From contig NZ_RZJR01000013.1 of assembly GCF_003990975.1 (NCBI RefSeq), forward strand, positions 123,487 through 187,486: a DNA stretch of 64,000 nt, written 5' to 3'. This DNA is from Cohnella sp. AR92. Its GTDB lineage: Bacteria > Bacillota > Bacilli > Paenibacillales > Paenibacillaceae. Position 1 is the first letter of the stretch. Every line of letters begins with the position of its first letter. This document shows, piece by piece, positions 54,732 to 63,742 of the stretch. Under the pieces are notes generated by a model. The model saw only the letters and a list, made by a program, of their open reading frames with translations. It did no database searches and was not told where the DNA came from. Position numbers and translations under genes: made by a program.

Positions 54732-55298
54732 TCACAATTTATTCTCCAGCTTCTTGCGCATGAATTCCCGTCCCCGGTGGACCCGCGTCTTGATCGTCGT
54801 CACCGGCATGTCCAGTACCTCGGAGATCTCCTGAAGGGACATGTCTTGGAGATATCGAAGCACCATGACCGATTTGTACTTGGCCGGAAGCGTCTCGATG
54901 GCATCGCGAATAATCCGCTGGGTCTCCGACAGAATCAGCTCGCTCTCCGGCGTGCGATCGTCGCTGGGCAGCATCGCATAGCCGTCCAGCCCCTCGTGAT
55001 CCGACGATTCCGCATCCAGGGAATAGATAGGGCGTCGTTTCCTCAGCCTGTCGATGCACAGATTCGTCGCGATCCGGTAGATCCAGGTGGAGAACTTCTG
55101 ATCCTCGTCATAGCGATCCAGGTTCTTATATACTCGCAGGAAAGTCTCCTGAACGACATCTTCCGCTTCTTGGCGGTTGTTCATCATCCGGTAAGCGAGG
55201 TGATACAGCTTGTCCTTGTATAAATCCACAATCTCCGCGAAGGCACGCTGGTCTCCCTTGCGGGCTAACCGAGCCAGCCGCGTCTCAATTGGCTTCAC
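54732..55298 (-). CDS. sigW: ECF sigma factor SigW
   Basis: A 188-residue ECF sigma factor, about the 187 residues of B. subtilis SigW. Region 2 is AFAEIVDLYKDKLYHLAYRMMNNRQEAEDVVQETFLRVYKNL and region 4 is LPAKYKSVMVLRYLQDMSLQEISEVLDMPVTTIKTRVHRGREFMRKKL. The longest frame extends to 55391, but GTG 55298 with GGAGG seven bases upstream gives the family start (MKPIETRLARLARKGDQRAF). The gene order sigW-rsiW-cdaA-cdaR-glmM-glmS confirms the identity. No clear SigW-type -35/-10 pair is visible upstream. Confidence 0.95.
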   Translation of the reverse strand: MKPIETRLARLARKGDQRAFAEIVDLYKDKLYHLAYRMMNNRQEAEDVVQETFLRVYKNLDRYDEDQKFSTWIYRIATNLCIDRLRKRRPIYSLDAESSDHEGLDGYAMLPSDDRTPESELILSETQRIIRDAIETLPAKYKSVMVLRYLQDMSLQEISEVLDMPVTTIKTRVHRGREFMRKKLENKL

Positions 55299-55620
55299 CG
55301 TCAATCCTCCACTTACGAGCACTCTCAAGCAGCAAACGCCCAGGGACGTCCTACTGACGCTTAGGAGGCTATGCGTTGATGCTACAGGCAATGACAGGAA
55401 CGAATCCTAACAAATTCTGTATCATCTATTAAAATGGTAAACGACCCCTTCGCAAAAAGCAAGGGTACCCGCTTCCGAATCCTCTTAAGAGGAGCCCGCA
55501 TCATTCGATTACATGCAAGAAGCTGCCCGGTCGGACTTTGCCGGTCCTCGGACAGCTTCATAATTAGCCGGGGACGGCCTGGCTTGCGCCGTCCTTAGGC
55601 AATGCGAATCGGGCGCCGTA
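55299..55620. other. Intergenic region between sigW and ppc
   Basis: These 322 bases hold no ORF, repeat or RNA that I recognise. Only a hairpin after ppc (55519-55559) stands out. A promoter for sigW must lie here, but I cannot point to it. Confidence 0.6.
55519..55559 (-). terminator. Hairpin after ppc
   Basis: On the minus strand AAGCTGTCCG..GGACCGG and CCGACCGGGCAGCTT pair in an interrupted stem, 60 bases after the ppc stop. There is no T-run, so terminator function is uncertain. Confidence 0.45.
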
Positions 55621-58419
55621 TCAGCCCGTGTTGCGAAGGCCCGCCGCGATCCCGTTGATCGTAAGGAGCACTTCGCGAAGAAGAGTTGCGTCGTCTTCGT
55701 CGTTCGCGCGCTTCTCTCTCAGCTCGGTCAGCAGTTGAACCTGCATGTAGCTCAGGGGATCGACATACGGATTGCGAAGGCGAATCGACTCTTGGATGAC
55801 CGGAGAATTGTCCAGAATCTCTTCCTGTCCGGTAATCGCCAGAATCATCTCTTTGGTCGTCTCGAATTCTTCCGTGATGAGCGTGAAGATTCGATTCTTG
55901 ATCGTGCTGTCCTTGATCATCTCCGCATACTTGCTCGCGATCAGCAGGTCTGCCTTGGCCAGCGCCATCTGCAGATTGTCAATGAGCGTCGCGAAGAAGG
56001 AGAAGTTGCGGTACAGCCCGCGAAGGGTCTCCAGCTTGCTTGGATCCTCGCCGATGTAGGTCTTGAACGCGGTACCCGCCGCATACCAAGCCGGCAGCAA
56101 GTAGCGGCTCTGCGTCCAGGAGAACACCCACGGAATCGCGCGAAGGTCCTCGAAGCGCTCGCTGTTCTTCCGCTTCGAAGGACGGGAACCGATGTTCAGC
56201 TCGCCGACTTCAGCCAGCGGAGTCGATTCCTTGAAGAACGCCATGAAGCCGGGATCGCGGAAGATCAAGTCTTGATACTTCGTCCGCGCCGTCTCGGAGA
56301 TCGTGAGGACGATCTCGTCCCAGGCCGCTTCCTCGGCGGAATTCTCTTGGGCTTCCGGCGTCATCGCGAGGTGAGCCGCTTTGACAAGGGAGCTCGTCGC
56401 TTGCTCAAGGCTGCGATAAGCGATCCCCTTCATCGAATAGCGGGAGGTCAGCACCTCGCCTTGCTCGGTGATCTTGATTCCTCCGCCGATCGTGTGAGGC
56501 GGCTGCGCGAGAATGCTGCGGTGCAGCGGCATGCCGCCGCGGCCCAGAGCGCCTCCGCGTCCATGGAAGAACTTCAGCTTCACGTCGTACTTGCCCGCCA
56601 TAGCCGTCAGTTCGTTCATGGCGAGACGAAGCTCCCAGTTCGCCGTTACCATGCCGCCGTCCTTGTTGCTGTCGGAGTAGCCGAGCATGATCTCGTGCAT
56701 GTTGCCCATCGACTCGACCGTCTGGCGATAGACCGGCAGGTTGAACAGGGTGCTCATGATTTGCGGAGCCGCATGCAGGTCGTCGATCGTCTCGAACAGA
56801 GGGACCGATTGGATCGTGCACGTGATCGAACCGTCGCTGTTACGGCGGAACAGGCCCGCTTCCTTCGCGAACACCATCACTTCCAGCATGTCGCTGGCGC
56901 CGCAGGTCATGCTGATCAGGTAGCTGTTGATGCAGTCGCGGCCGAATTCCTGCTGAGCGCGGTAGATCGTCCGGTAGACGTCCAGGCACTCCTTGGTCGA
57001 ATCGGACAAGGTCGCGTTCTCGTGCAGCAGCGGACGGGAATCCGACAGCAAGCCGTTAAGAAGCTTAATCTTCTCTTCTTCGGACAGAGAGGCATAATCG
57101 TTCGTCACGCCGGCCTTCGCCAGCACTTCGACCATCGCGTTCTCGTGCTCCTTGCTGTGCTGGCGCACGTCGAGCGCGGCGAGATGGAAGCCGAAGAGCT
57201 CAACTTGGCGAATCAGCTTCTTGAGGTAGCTGTCCGCCACGAAGTCCGCATAGTGGTGACGCAGGCTTCGTTCGATCAACTGGAGATCGGCGATGAACTC
57301 TTCCGGGGAATGGTAGCGTTGGCTCGTTCCCTTGAATTGCTCATTCCGCATGTTCTGCAGCTTCTGCAGCATGTAAGTAATCTTGATTCGGTACGGTTCC
57401 TTATCGTTCGTCCACGCGTCGATCGTGCGCAGCTCGACCGCCGCGCGGTCCTGCTCGATCGACTGAAGCAGCTCGTCCGCTACCTCGACCAGGCTCGTGC
57501 TGAAGCTCATCTTGCGGATGAGGGACTTCAACACGGTCTCGTACTTGTGAATGACGAGGCCGCGCTGAATGTTCAGCGTCCGCCAAGTGACGCTGGCGGT
57601 TACGGAAGGGTTCCCGTCGCGGTCTCCGCCGATCCACGAACCGAAGCGGAGGTACGTCGGCACGTGCCAAGCCTGCTCGGGATAATACTTGCCGAGACAG
57701 CGTTCCAGCTCGTCATAGACGTCCGGCAGCGCGTCGAACAGCGTCTCGTTGAAGAAGTACATGCCGTTGCGGACTTCGTCGATAACCGTAGGCTTGCGGT
57801 CGCGAAGCTCGTCGGTCTGCCACAGGGTCACAACCTCGTTCAGCAGTTGGTCGCGCAGCTTCTCGCGTTCCCGGAAGGTCAGCGAAGGGTTGTCCAGCTC
57901 CATCATCTGGTCGGCGATTCTTTTGTGGATGTCGAGCACGGCCCGACGCATCGCTTCGGTTGGGTGAGCCGTCATGACCAGCTCGAGAGAGATGCTCTGC
58001 AGCAGCTTATGAACATCCTCGATCGGCAGGTTCTTCTCCTTCAGGTCTTGAATCGCGCTCTCGATCGAACCGGGCTGAACCGCTTCTCCGGCGGATCTCT
58101 CGTAATCGCGCTTGCGGCGAATCCGATGATTCTGTTCCGCGATATTCACAAGCTGGAAGTAGATCGCGAATGCCCGGATCACATTGTGCCGGATCTCGGG
58201 ATTCAGCTTGTTGATGGTAGTCAAGAACTCTTCGTACAGCTCCGGCACGAAATCCGCCCGTAGAGCTTTGCTTGTCTCGCGAATCTTCTCAACATTGTCG
58301 AACAATTCACGACCGCCTTGGTGAACCAGAACTTCGCCTAGAATGTTCCCTAGAAAACGAACGTCGCGGCGAAGCAGATGGTTCGAGGAAGGTCGGCTAG
58401 CTGTTGCCAGTTCAGTCAT
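55621..58419 (-). CDS. ppc: Phosphoenolpyruvate carboxylase
   Basis: Makes oxaloacetate from phosphoenolpyruvate and bicarbonate, refilling the citric acid cycle. The 932-residue product has the catalytic-His motif VMTAHPTEAMRRAVLDIH, GSWIGGDRDGNPSVT, MLGYSDSNKDGGMVTANW, FFHGRGGALGRGGMPLHR and the C-terminal ...TINGIAAGLRNTG. ATG 58419 (MTELATASRP) with GGGGTG upstream is preferred to GTG 58428. It is preceded 52 bases upstream by the glycosyltransferase gene on the same strand. Confidence 0.98.
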   Translation of the reverse strand: MTELATASRPSSNHLLRRDVRFLGNILGEVLVHQGGRELFDNVEKIRETSKALRADFVPELYEEFLTTINKLNPEIRHNVIRAFAIYFQLVNIAEQNHRIRRKRDYERSAGEAVQPGSIESAIQDLKEKNLPIEDVHKLLQSISLELVMTAHPTEAMRRAVLDIHKRIADQMMELDNPSLTFREREKLRDQLLNEVVTLWQTDELRDRKPTVIDEVRNGMYFFNETLFDALPDVYDELERCLGKYYPEQAWHVPTYLRFGSWIGGDRDGNPSVTASVTWRTLNIQRGLVIHKYETVLKSLIRKMSFSTSLVEVADELLQSIEQDRAAVELRTIDAWTNDKEPYRIKITYMLQKLQNMRNEQFKGTSQRYHSPEEFIADLQLIERSLRHHYADFVADSYLKKLIRQVELFGFHLAALDVRQHSKEHENAMVEVLAKAGVTNDYASLSEEEKIKLLNGLLSDSRPLLHENATLSDSTKECLDVYRTIYRAQQEFGRDCINSYLISMTCGASDMLEVMVFAKEAGLFRRNSDGSITCTIQSVPLFETIDDLHAAPQIMSTLFNLPVYRQTVESMGNMHEIMLGYSDSNKDGGMVTANWELRLAMNELTAMAGKYDVKLKFFHGRGGALGRGGMPLHRSILAQPPHTIGGGIKITEQGEVLTSRYSMKGIAYRSLEQATSSLVKAAHLAMTPEAQENSAEEAAWDEIVLTISETARTKYQDLIFRDPGFMAFFKESTPLAEVGELNIGSRPSKRKNSERFEDLRAIPWVFSWTQSRYLLPAWYAAGTAFKTYIGEDPSKLETLRGLYRNFSFFATLIDNLQMALAKADLLIASKYAEMIKDSTIKNRIFTLITEEFETTKEMILAITGQEEILDNSPVIQESIRLRNPYVDPLSYMQVQLLTELREKRANDEDDATLLREVLLTINGIAAGLRNTG

Positions 58420-58471
58420 CTCTCTCACCCCATGGAAAGCTTCTCTGTCACAAGTTCTTCAATTTATCATA

Positions 58472-59830
58472 CTACAAAAAAGTCTGAAAATCTGCACCCG
58501 AGGGAAATTTGATGCTTTGATCCGGTAAAGAATTGTTGGAAAATAGGGAGGATTCGAGCAGGGGCTTCAGCTGGTTCTCCCATATCCATCCCGAATGGTA
58601 GCGCTGCCGGACCAGTCTCTTCGCTCGAAGCACCTCGTTGTTCTCCATTTTCCGAACGATCGCCTCCGCATGCTCAAGAAGGTAACTCTGTTCCGAAGGC
58701 TGGTAGGTTTCGCTCGTATCGTAGCCGAAGTTCCTTGCGTTCCATCTCACGAAGTAGGCGCCGAATCGCTCGCCGAGCTCCTCCAAGGCCGGAACCGCTT
58801 GATTCAGAACGAGGAAGTTCCCTCTGCTGGCCGCTTCGAGGACGATAAGCCCGAACGACTCGGAATACGAGGAGCATATGAAAAGATTGCTGAGAGCGAA
58901 TAAATCCATTACCGCGCGATGGGGCAGCCCGTCCTTCCAGCCGAGATCCGAGGTGAAGACGATCTGTCCCTCGGCGAGGCCGAAGCGACCGCCTTCCTCG
59001 ACGATGCGCTTCTTGTAGGCGTCGGGGTCGATGTCGAGCGATGGGAAGTCGCAATAGACCACCTTGACCGTAAGGCCCGACGCTTGGCCGACGGCGCCCG
59101 CCAGCGCCGCTATCTTCTCCAGCTGTTTGCCGGGCGTCAGCCTTCCGGGAGACACGACGAGAACGTCGGGAGAGACGAGATCCGTTCGCTCCGATAAACG
59201 AACGGCGTCCTCGCTTGCCTCCGCGAGCAGATTCAAGCTGTTATAAACGGCCCGGCATTGCTCAAGGGGAACGGAGTACTGCTTCGCCAAGGCGGGCAGA
59301 CCGGACTCGGTCGGGTACAGGTAGATCGTGTTCGGAAGCGGAATAAACCTGGCGGCAAGCGGCCAGGTCATGCGGAACGGCCTGGCGGCCGGAATGGAAT
59401 GGCTCATCGCCAGGAATCGGATATGAGGCAGCCTCGGCTGTACCAGGCGAAGCGCCACGTTATGGACCAGATGCCAGCCTTGGTAGAGGATATCGTGGAG
59501 AAAACAAACCTCGACGTCCTTCAGCGCTTCGTACATGCTGGCCGCAATCGCGTCGGCTTCCGCGAAGAAGGAGGAATGCACCCTGCCGGTCGCCTGGGTA
59601 TAATCCCTCCAATGGATCTGCTCCCCGCGCAGCCGGTTGGCGATTCTCACCCACCGCACCCGCTCGTCCAGATAGATGCCGTATCCGTCCTCTTCCGGAC
59701 AATCCTCGCTGACCAGAAGGCGCACGTTCATTCCTGCCGACACCAGCATATTCAGATGCTCCTCCACGACGCTGACCAGGGAGTAAGTCTTGGACAAGCC
59801 GTTAAACAGGGTCATGACGGCGATGTTCAC
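58472..59830 (-). CDS. Glycosyltransferase (GT-B fold, family 4-like)
   Basis: A 452-residue enzyme. The GT-B C-terminal domain has LVVSPGRLTPGKQLEKIAALA, KVVYCDFPS, and the nucleotide-sugar loop LFICSSYSESFGLIVLEAASRGNFLVLNQ (E-x7-E). The N-terminal MNIAVMTLFNGLSKTYSLVSVVEEH is the acceptor-domain start. Start is GTG 59830 with GGAGGAG upstream. It lies upstream of ppc and divergent from the repeat protein gene at 59960; it could glycosylate that Thr-rich protein, an inference from position only. Confidence 0.78.
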   Translation of the reverse strand: MNIAVMTLFNGLSKTYSLVSVVEEHLNMLVSAGMNVRLLVSEDCPEEDGYGIYLDERVRWVRIANRLRGEQIHWRDYTQATGRVHSSFFAEADAIAASMYEALKDVEVCFLHDILYQGWHLVHNVALRLVQPRLPHIRFLAMSHSIPAARPFRMTWPLAARFIPLPNTIYLYPTESGLPALAKQYSVPLEQCRAVYNSLNLLAEASEDAVRLSERTDLVSPDVLVVSPGRLTPGKQLEKIAALAGAVGQASGLTVKVVYCDFPSLDIDPDAYKKRIVEEGGRFGLAEGQIVFTSDLGWKDGLPHRAVMDLFALSNLFICSSYSESFGLIVLEAASRGNFLVLNQAVPALEELGERFGAYFVRWNARNFGYDTSETYQPSEQSYLLEHAEAIVRKMENNEVLRAKRLVRQRYHSGWIWENQLKPLLESSLFSNNSLPDQSIKFPSGADFQTFL

Positions 59831-59959
59831 GGGAGATCTCCTCCATCTTTTTTTTGGGAAGACATCCCGTTTTTATGATTGAAAATCCCGTTTTATTCAT
59901 AAACATCATCCGATAAGCGCAAGAGCATCCATCATGCAAGCATGGGGGGCGAAGCTGGA

Positions 59960-62500
59960 ATGGCGTGTGGCAATCTACTGGTCGCTAACGACTTTAATCT
60001 TTTTATCTTCGGGGATCATACCCAATCCAACGTAGACTCGGAAGGACGTGTCGCGGTCGGGGGGAATGCGACTTACAGCAATTACGGCATCGGCGACAAG
60101 CTGACCGTATCCACGACAAGGGCGGATTTGATCGTCCAAGGGAACATGAACATCTCCTCGGGAACCAACTTTAGCGGGAATTCGGTTATTTATCCGGCCG
60201 GCACGGTTCTCCAGTACACCATGACGAATAACAATAGGGTCCCGGATCAACCGCTTGTCCAGACGCCGATCGATTTTACCGCGGCCGAGCAAAGCCTTGC
60301 GTCGCTTTCTTTGAACCTGGCGGCCCTCGGTCCGAACGGGACGGTTGCCAGCAACTTCGGGCAGATTGTCCTGACGGGAGCGGACCCGGATCTGAACGTC
60401 TTCACCTTCAACGGCAACAATGTCGACGGAGAAGGGCTTGCTCTGGATACCGCCAACGGAATCAATATCATAGCTCCGTCGGGCTCCACCATTCTCGTTA
60501 ACGTCGGCGGGGAAAATGTCGGCTTCGGGAGCTACACCATTTTCCGCAACGGCCTGACTCCTCCGGATTCCGAAGGAAGCCTGATCTTGTGGAATCTGTT
60601 CCAAGCGACGACCGCCTTCAATCAGAACCTGTCCATCCTCGGCTCCGTTCTCGCTCCTTATGCCGATTGGCAAGCCATCGGCTTCGGCAACATCAACGGC
60701 ACGCTGGTTGCGAACTCCCTGACCAATACGACAGGCACGCTGGAGGCTCACAATCACCCCTTTACCGGCTGCTTGCCCTCCACGGATTTGCCCTTGACGA
60801 CCACGACGACCATGACGCCGGCCGTCGTCCTGCCAATGACCTCGACCACTTCGTTCTCGCCTACAACGACCACTACGACAACGACTGCTTCTTCTTCAAC
60901 GACGACGGCATCGACGACGACAGCCTCTACGACGACCACTACTGCTTCGACTTCCACCACGACGATGCTGCCTACCACAACGACGGCAACCTCCACGAAC
61001 ACGGCGTCGACGACGACTTCGGCGCCTCCCACCTCCTCGACTACGACGGCAGCGGTTATTACCGGACCTGTGATAACCGCAACCAAGACGGCCAATGTCG
61101 CAACCGCTAAAGTAGGGGACACCATCACCTATACGATCACGGTGGCCAATTCGGGAATTGCCGCTGCGGACGTGTTGATTACCGAGGTATTCCCCGAAGG
61201 CGTCGTCTTCATTCTCTCAAGCCTACGTATCAATGGCGGACGCTTCAGCGGCGTCGATATTACCGAGCAAGTCGCCCTTGGGACGATTCTGCCCGGCCAA
61301 ACGATCTCGATTCAATTCGATGTCTTCATCGCTACGCGGCCCCCGGGCGGAATCGTGACCAACAGCGGATTCGTTCTAGTCGATCCTCCGGGCACGACCC
61401 CCGTAACCTGCAATCCCGGGCAACTGCCGATCATCACCGATCTCGGAGTTCCTCCAACGGGCCAAATGCTTCCGGTGCTCCCCGTCTTCAAGCCGGGCAT
61501 TACGCCGGAGCCTGGTGAATTCACGAACTTCGGCCCGGTCCGGGATCGGAACGGAAATGTGCTGTTAAGGCAACCGATCACCGTGCCAGGCGTTATCATT
61601 ACTCCTATACTCGGTTTGACGATACCCGTCACGGCGGGAACCCTGCAGCCCATCGTAACGGTGAATCCGGTGATCGTTGCGCCTGTCGCATCCACTCCGA
61701 CCCAGAGCCTGCAAGTATTCAAATCGTTCATCGATATCAGCTTATTCGTCGGTCAACGCATTACCTATACCGTAGTCGTGACCAATGACGGCAGCACGGT
61801 ATCGGGCGCAACGACCTTGGTCGACACGCTGTCTGCGAATGGCATCTTTATCCCGGGCACGGTACGAGTCAATAACGTGCTTCGCCTGGCCGCCGATCCG
61901 GCTGCCGGAATCAGCTTAGGCCCGATCGTTCCGAACAATAGCGTTATCGTTCGTTATGACGTTCTGGTGACGGGAGGAGGAACCCTCACGGACAGCGCTC
62001 GAGCGACCGCGGAGTTTCTGCTTCCAGGCAATCAAGTCTCCCTGCGGACGTTCCAATCCGCCGCGGTCTCCAATCCGATCAGCGGCATCATGGCATCTTC
62101 CTTCGCCAATTTCACCAAGAAAGCAAGCGTCCAGAACGCCAAGGTTGGGGATACGTTCGCTTATCAGTTCGTCATCTCGAATCTGTCCGCCGATATCGTG
62201 GCAAGCGACGTCATCTTATTCGATCGGCTGGCTAACGAATTGCACTTCGTATCAGGCAGCCTCCGAGTAGACGGCATTCCTCAATTGGATCCCCAAATCG
62301 GGATCTTTCTCGGCACGTTCAACCCCGGAGTTACCCGAACGGTCTCTTTCTCCGTTCAAGTGGCGATGGAACCCACCGGACGCGTCATCTCCAATCAAGG
62401 AGTGCTGTTCTTCGACTTCCGGTTCGGAACGGGATGCTTCCGCGCGGGGCTGCTCACGAACGTATCCCGGGTGACGATCGTGGAGGAAGAAGAGGAATAA
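59960..62500 (+). CDS. Choice-of-anchor A protein with Thr-rich linker and three DUF11-like repeats
   Basis: An 846-residue protein. Residues 1-270 resemble the choice-of-anchor A domain (MACGNLLVANDFNLFIFGDH, RVAVGGNATYSNYGIGD, LVQGNMNISSG, VLAPYADWQAIGFGNINGTLVA). Then come about 85 residues of Thr/Ser low complexity, and three DUF11-like modules near 372, 583 and 717 (each beginning with a K-x2-x-A-x-V/A-KVGDTITYTITVxN pattern). The C-terminus ends EEEEE. I choose ATG 59960 because GGGGGGCG lies ten bases before it. There is no signal peptide and no LPXTG or SLH anchor, so export is puzzling; a spore-coat or exosporium location is one possibility. Confidence 0.8.
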   Translation: MACGNLLVANDFNLFIFGDHTQSNVDSEGRVAVGGNATYSNYGIGDKLTVSTTRADLIVQGNMNISSGTNFSGNSVIYPAGTVLQYTMTNNNRVPDQPLVQTPIDFTAAEQSLASLSLNLAALGPNGTVASNFGQIVLTGADPDLNVFTFNGNNVDGEGLALDTANGINIIAPSGSTILVNVGGENVGFGSYTIFRNGLTPPDSEGSLILWNLFQATTAFNQNLSILGSVLAPYADWQAIGFGNINGTLVANSLTNTTGTLEAHNHPFTGCLPSTDLPLTTTTTMTPAVVLPMTSTTSFSPTTTTTTTTASSSTTTASTTTASTTTTTASTSTTTMLPTTTTATSTNTASTTTSAPPTSSTTTAAVITGPVITATKTANVATAKVGDTITYTITVANSGIAAADVLITEVFPEGVVFILSSLRINGGRFSGVDITEQVALGTILPGQTISIQFDVFIATRPPGGIVTNSGFVLVDPPGTTPVTCNPGQLPIITDLGVPPTGQMLPVLPVFKPGITPEPGEFTNFGPVRDRNGNVLLRQPITVPGVIITPILGLTIPVTAGTLQPIVTVNPVIVAPVASTPTQSLQVFKSFIDISLFVGQRITYTVVVTNDGSTVSGATTLVDTLSANGIFIPGTVRVNNVLRLAADPAAGISLGPIVPNNSVIVRYDVLVTGGGTLTDSARATAEFLLPGNQVSLRTFQSAAVSNPISGIMASSFANFTKKASVQNAKVGDTFAYQFVISNLSADIVASDVILFDRLANELHFVSGSLRVDGIPQLDPQIGIFLGTFNPGVTRTVSFSVQVAMEPTGRVISNQGVLFFDFRFGTGCFRAGLLTNVSRVTIVEEEEE

Positions 62501-62520
62501 GCCCCGGAATGAACGGAATA

Positions 62521-62553
62521 AAACAAAAAACCTCCTGTCTAAGACAGGAGGTT
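62521..62553. terminator. Terminator of the tRNA operon (and of the 59960-62500 gene)
   Basis: AACCTCCTGTC and GACAGGAGGTT pair around three bases. On the minus strand it is followed by GGTTTTTTGTTTT, a strong terminator for the tRNA cluster. Confidence 0.88.
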
Positions 62554-62566
62554 GTCGTTTACGCAA

Positions 62567-62640
62567 TGGAGCGGGTGATGGGAATCGAACCCACGCTATT
62601 AGCTTGGAAGGCTAAAGTTCTACCATTGAACTACACCCGC
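62567..62640 (-). tRNA. tRNA-Gly (TCC)
   Basis: Reverse complement gives a cloverleaf starting GCGGGTGTAGTTCAATGG, anticodon loop CTTCCAA (anticodon TCC) and an encoded CCA end. Confidence 0.97.
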
Positions 62641-62659
62641 AAAAAAAACGAAAGAAAAA

Positions 62660-62736
62660 TGGTCGGGATGACACGATTCGAACATGCGACCCCCTGGTCC
62701 CAAACCAGGTGCTCTACCAAGCTGAGCTACATCCCG
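62660..62736 (-). tRNA. tRNA-Pro (TGG)
   Basis: Cloverleaf starts CGGGATGTAGCTCAG; the anticodon loop TTTGGGA lies on stem CCTGG/CCAGG, giving anticodon TGG; CCA is encoded. Confidence 0.97.
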
Positions 62737-62752
62737 TCAATATAAAGTAAAG

Positions 62753-62829
62753 TGGCGCGCCCTGAGAGATTCGAACTCCCGGCCTTCAGATTCGTAGTCT
62801 GACGCTCTATCCAGCTGAGCTAAGGGCGC
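62753..62829 (-). tRNA. tRNA-Arg (ACG)
   Basis: Cloverleaf starts GCGCCCTTAGCTCAGC; loop CTACGAA on stem CAGA/TCTG gives anticodon ACG; CCA is encoded. Confidence 0.97.
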
Positions 62830-62835
62830 ATATGA

Positions 62836-62910
62836 TGGAGCGGAAAACGGGATTCGAACCCGCGACCTTCTCGTTGGCAACGAGATGCTCTACCACTGAG
62901 CTATTTCCGC
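62836..62910 (-). tRNA. tRNA-Gly (GCC)
   Basis: Cloverleaf starts GCGGAAATAGCTCAG; loop TTGCCAA on stem CTCGT/ACGAG gives anticodon GCC; CCA is encoded. Confidence 0.97.
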
Positions 62911-62917
62911 GTATAAG

Positions 62918-63000
62918 TGGTGCGCGTGGAGGGACTTGAACCCCCACGGTTGCCCGCCAGATCCTAAGTCTGGTGCGTCTGCCAATTCCGCCACACGCGC
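62918..63000 (-). tRNA. tRNA-Leu (TAG)
   Basis: Class II cloverleaf starting GCGCGTGTGGCGGAATTGG, with a long variable arm; loop CTTAGGA gives anticodon TAG; CCA is encoded. Confidence 0.97.
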
Positions 63001-63016
63001 ATGTCATGTCTTACGA

Positions 63017-63092
63017 TGGTGAGCCATGAAGGACTCGAACCTTCGACACCCTGATTAAAAGTCAGGTGCTCTACCAACTGAGCTAATGGCTC
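63017..63092 (-). tRNA. tRNA-Lys (TTT)
   Basis: Cloverleaf starts GAGCCATTAGCTCAG; loop CTTTTAA gives anticodon TTT; CCA is encoded. Confidence 0.97.
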
Positions 63093-63100
63093 TTGAAAGT

Positions 63101-63175
63101 TGGCTGGGGATCAAGGATTCGAACCTTGGAGTGACGGAGTCAAAGTCCGTTGCCTTACCGCTTGGCTAATCCCCA
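63101..63175 (-). tRNA. tRNA-Gln (TTG)
   Basis: Cloverleaf starts TGGGGATTAGCCAAGC; loop CTTTGAC on stem CGGA/TCCG gives anticodon TTG; CCA is encoded. Confidence 0.97.
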
Positions 63176-63187
63176 GCGATAAGATCA

Positions 63188-63263
63188 TGGTGGAGGCTGA
63201 GGGGATCGAACCCCCGACCCTCTGCTTGTAAGGCAGATGCTCTCCCAGCTGAGCTAAGCCTCC
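63188..63263 (-). tRNA. tRNA-Val (TAC)
   Basis: Cloverleaf starts GGAGGCTTAGCTCAGC; loop CTTACAA gives anticodon TAC; CCA is encoded. Confidence 0.97.
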
Positions 63264-63300
63264 ATGTCACGCTAGCGATATTTTCACTTATGAAGGTGAA

Positions 63301-63375
63301 TGGTGACCCGTAGGGGAATCGAACCCCTGTTACCTCCGTGAAAGGGAGGTGTCTTAACCGCTTGACCAACGGGCC
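63301..63375 (-). tRNA. tRNA-Glu (TTC)
   Basis: Cloverleaf starts GGCCCGTTGGTCAAGCGG; loop CTTTCAC gives anticodon TTC; CCA is encoded. Confidence 0.97.
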
Positions 63376-63387
63376 TTGTGAAAATTC

Positions 63388-63463
63388 TGGAGCTCTCAAC
63401 CGGGATCGAACCGGTGACCTCATCCTTACCATGGATGCACTCTACCTACTGAGCTATGAGAGC
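63388..63463 (-). tRNA. tRNA-Thr (GGT)
   Basis: Cloverleaf starts GCTCTCATAGCTCAG; loop ATGGTAA on stem CATCC/GGATG gives anticodon GGT; CCA is encoded. It is the tRNA nearest the 5S gene. Confidence 0.97.
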
Positions 63464-63477
63464 AAGCTTATTCATCC

Positions 63478-63596
63478 GGCCCGGCAACTTCCTACTCTCC
63501 CAGGACCCTGCGGTCCAAGTACCATCGGCGTTAGAGGGCTTAACGGTCGTGTTCGAGATGGGTACGCGTGGAACCCCTCTGCCATCATCACCGGAC
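63478..63596 (-). rRNA. 5S ribosomal RNA
   Basis: On the minus strand the segment reads from TCCGGTGATGATGGCAGAG through CCCATCTCGAACACGACCG and CGCCGATGGTACTTGG to GGGAGAGTAGGAAGTTGCCG, the conserved 5S sequence. Ends are approximate. It lies between 23S rRNA and the tRNA cluster. The ~145-base gap to 23S holds no tRNA. Confidence 0.95.
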
Positions 63597-63742
63597 CGAA
63601 TTTTCAACAACGGAAGATATCATACCATATCGCCGCGCTGTTGTAAAGCCTTTTTATGAACTTTTTCAAGGTTTTTTGTGCCTTGAAAACCGGATACGAA
63701 ACGAGTTAGCGTTCATTAGAATCTTCTTGCCTGTGTGGCTTA

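Noticed and set aside
55735..58263. 842-codon open frame antisense to ppc
   Set aside because: It is a mirror of the GC-rich ppc gene, has no family motifs and no ribosome binding site. The sense frame is unmistakable PEP carboxylase.
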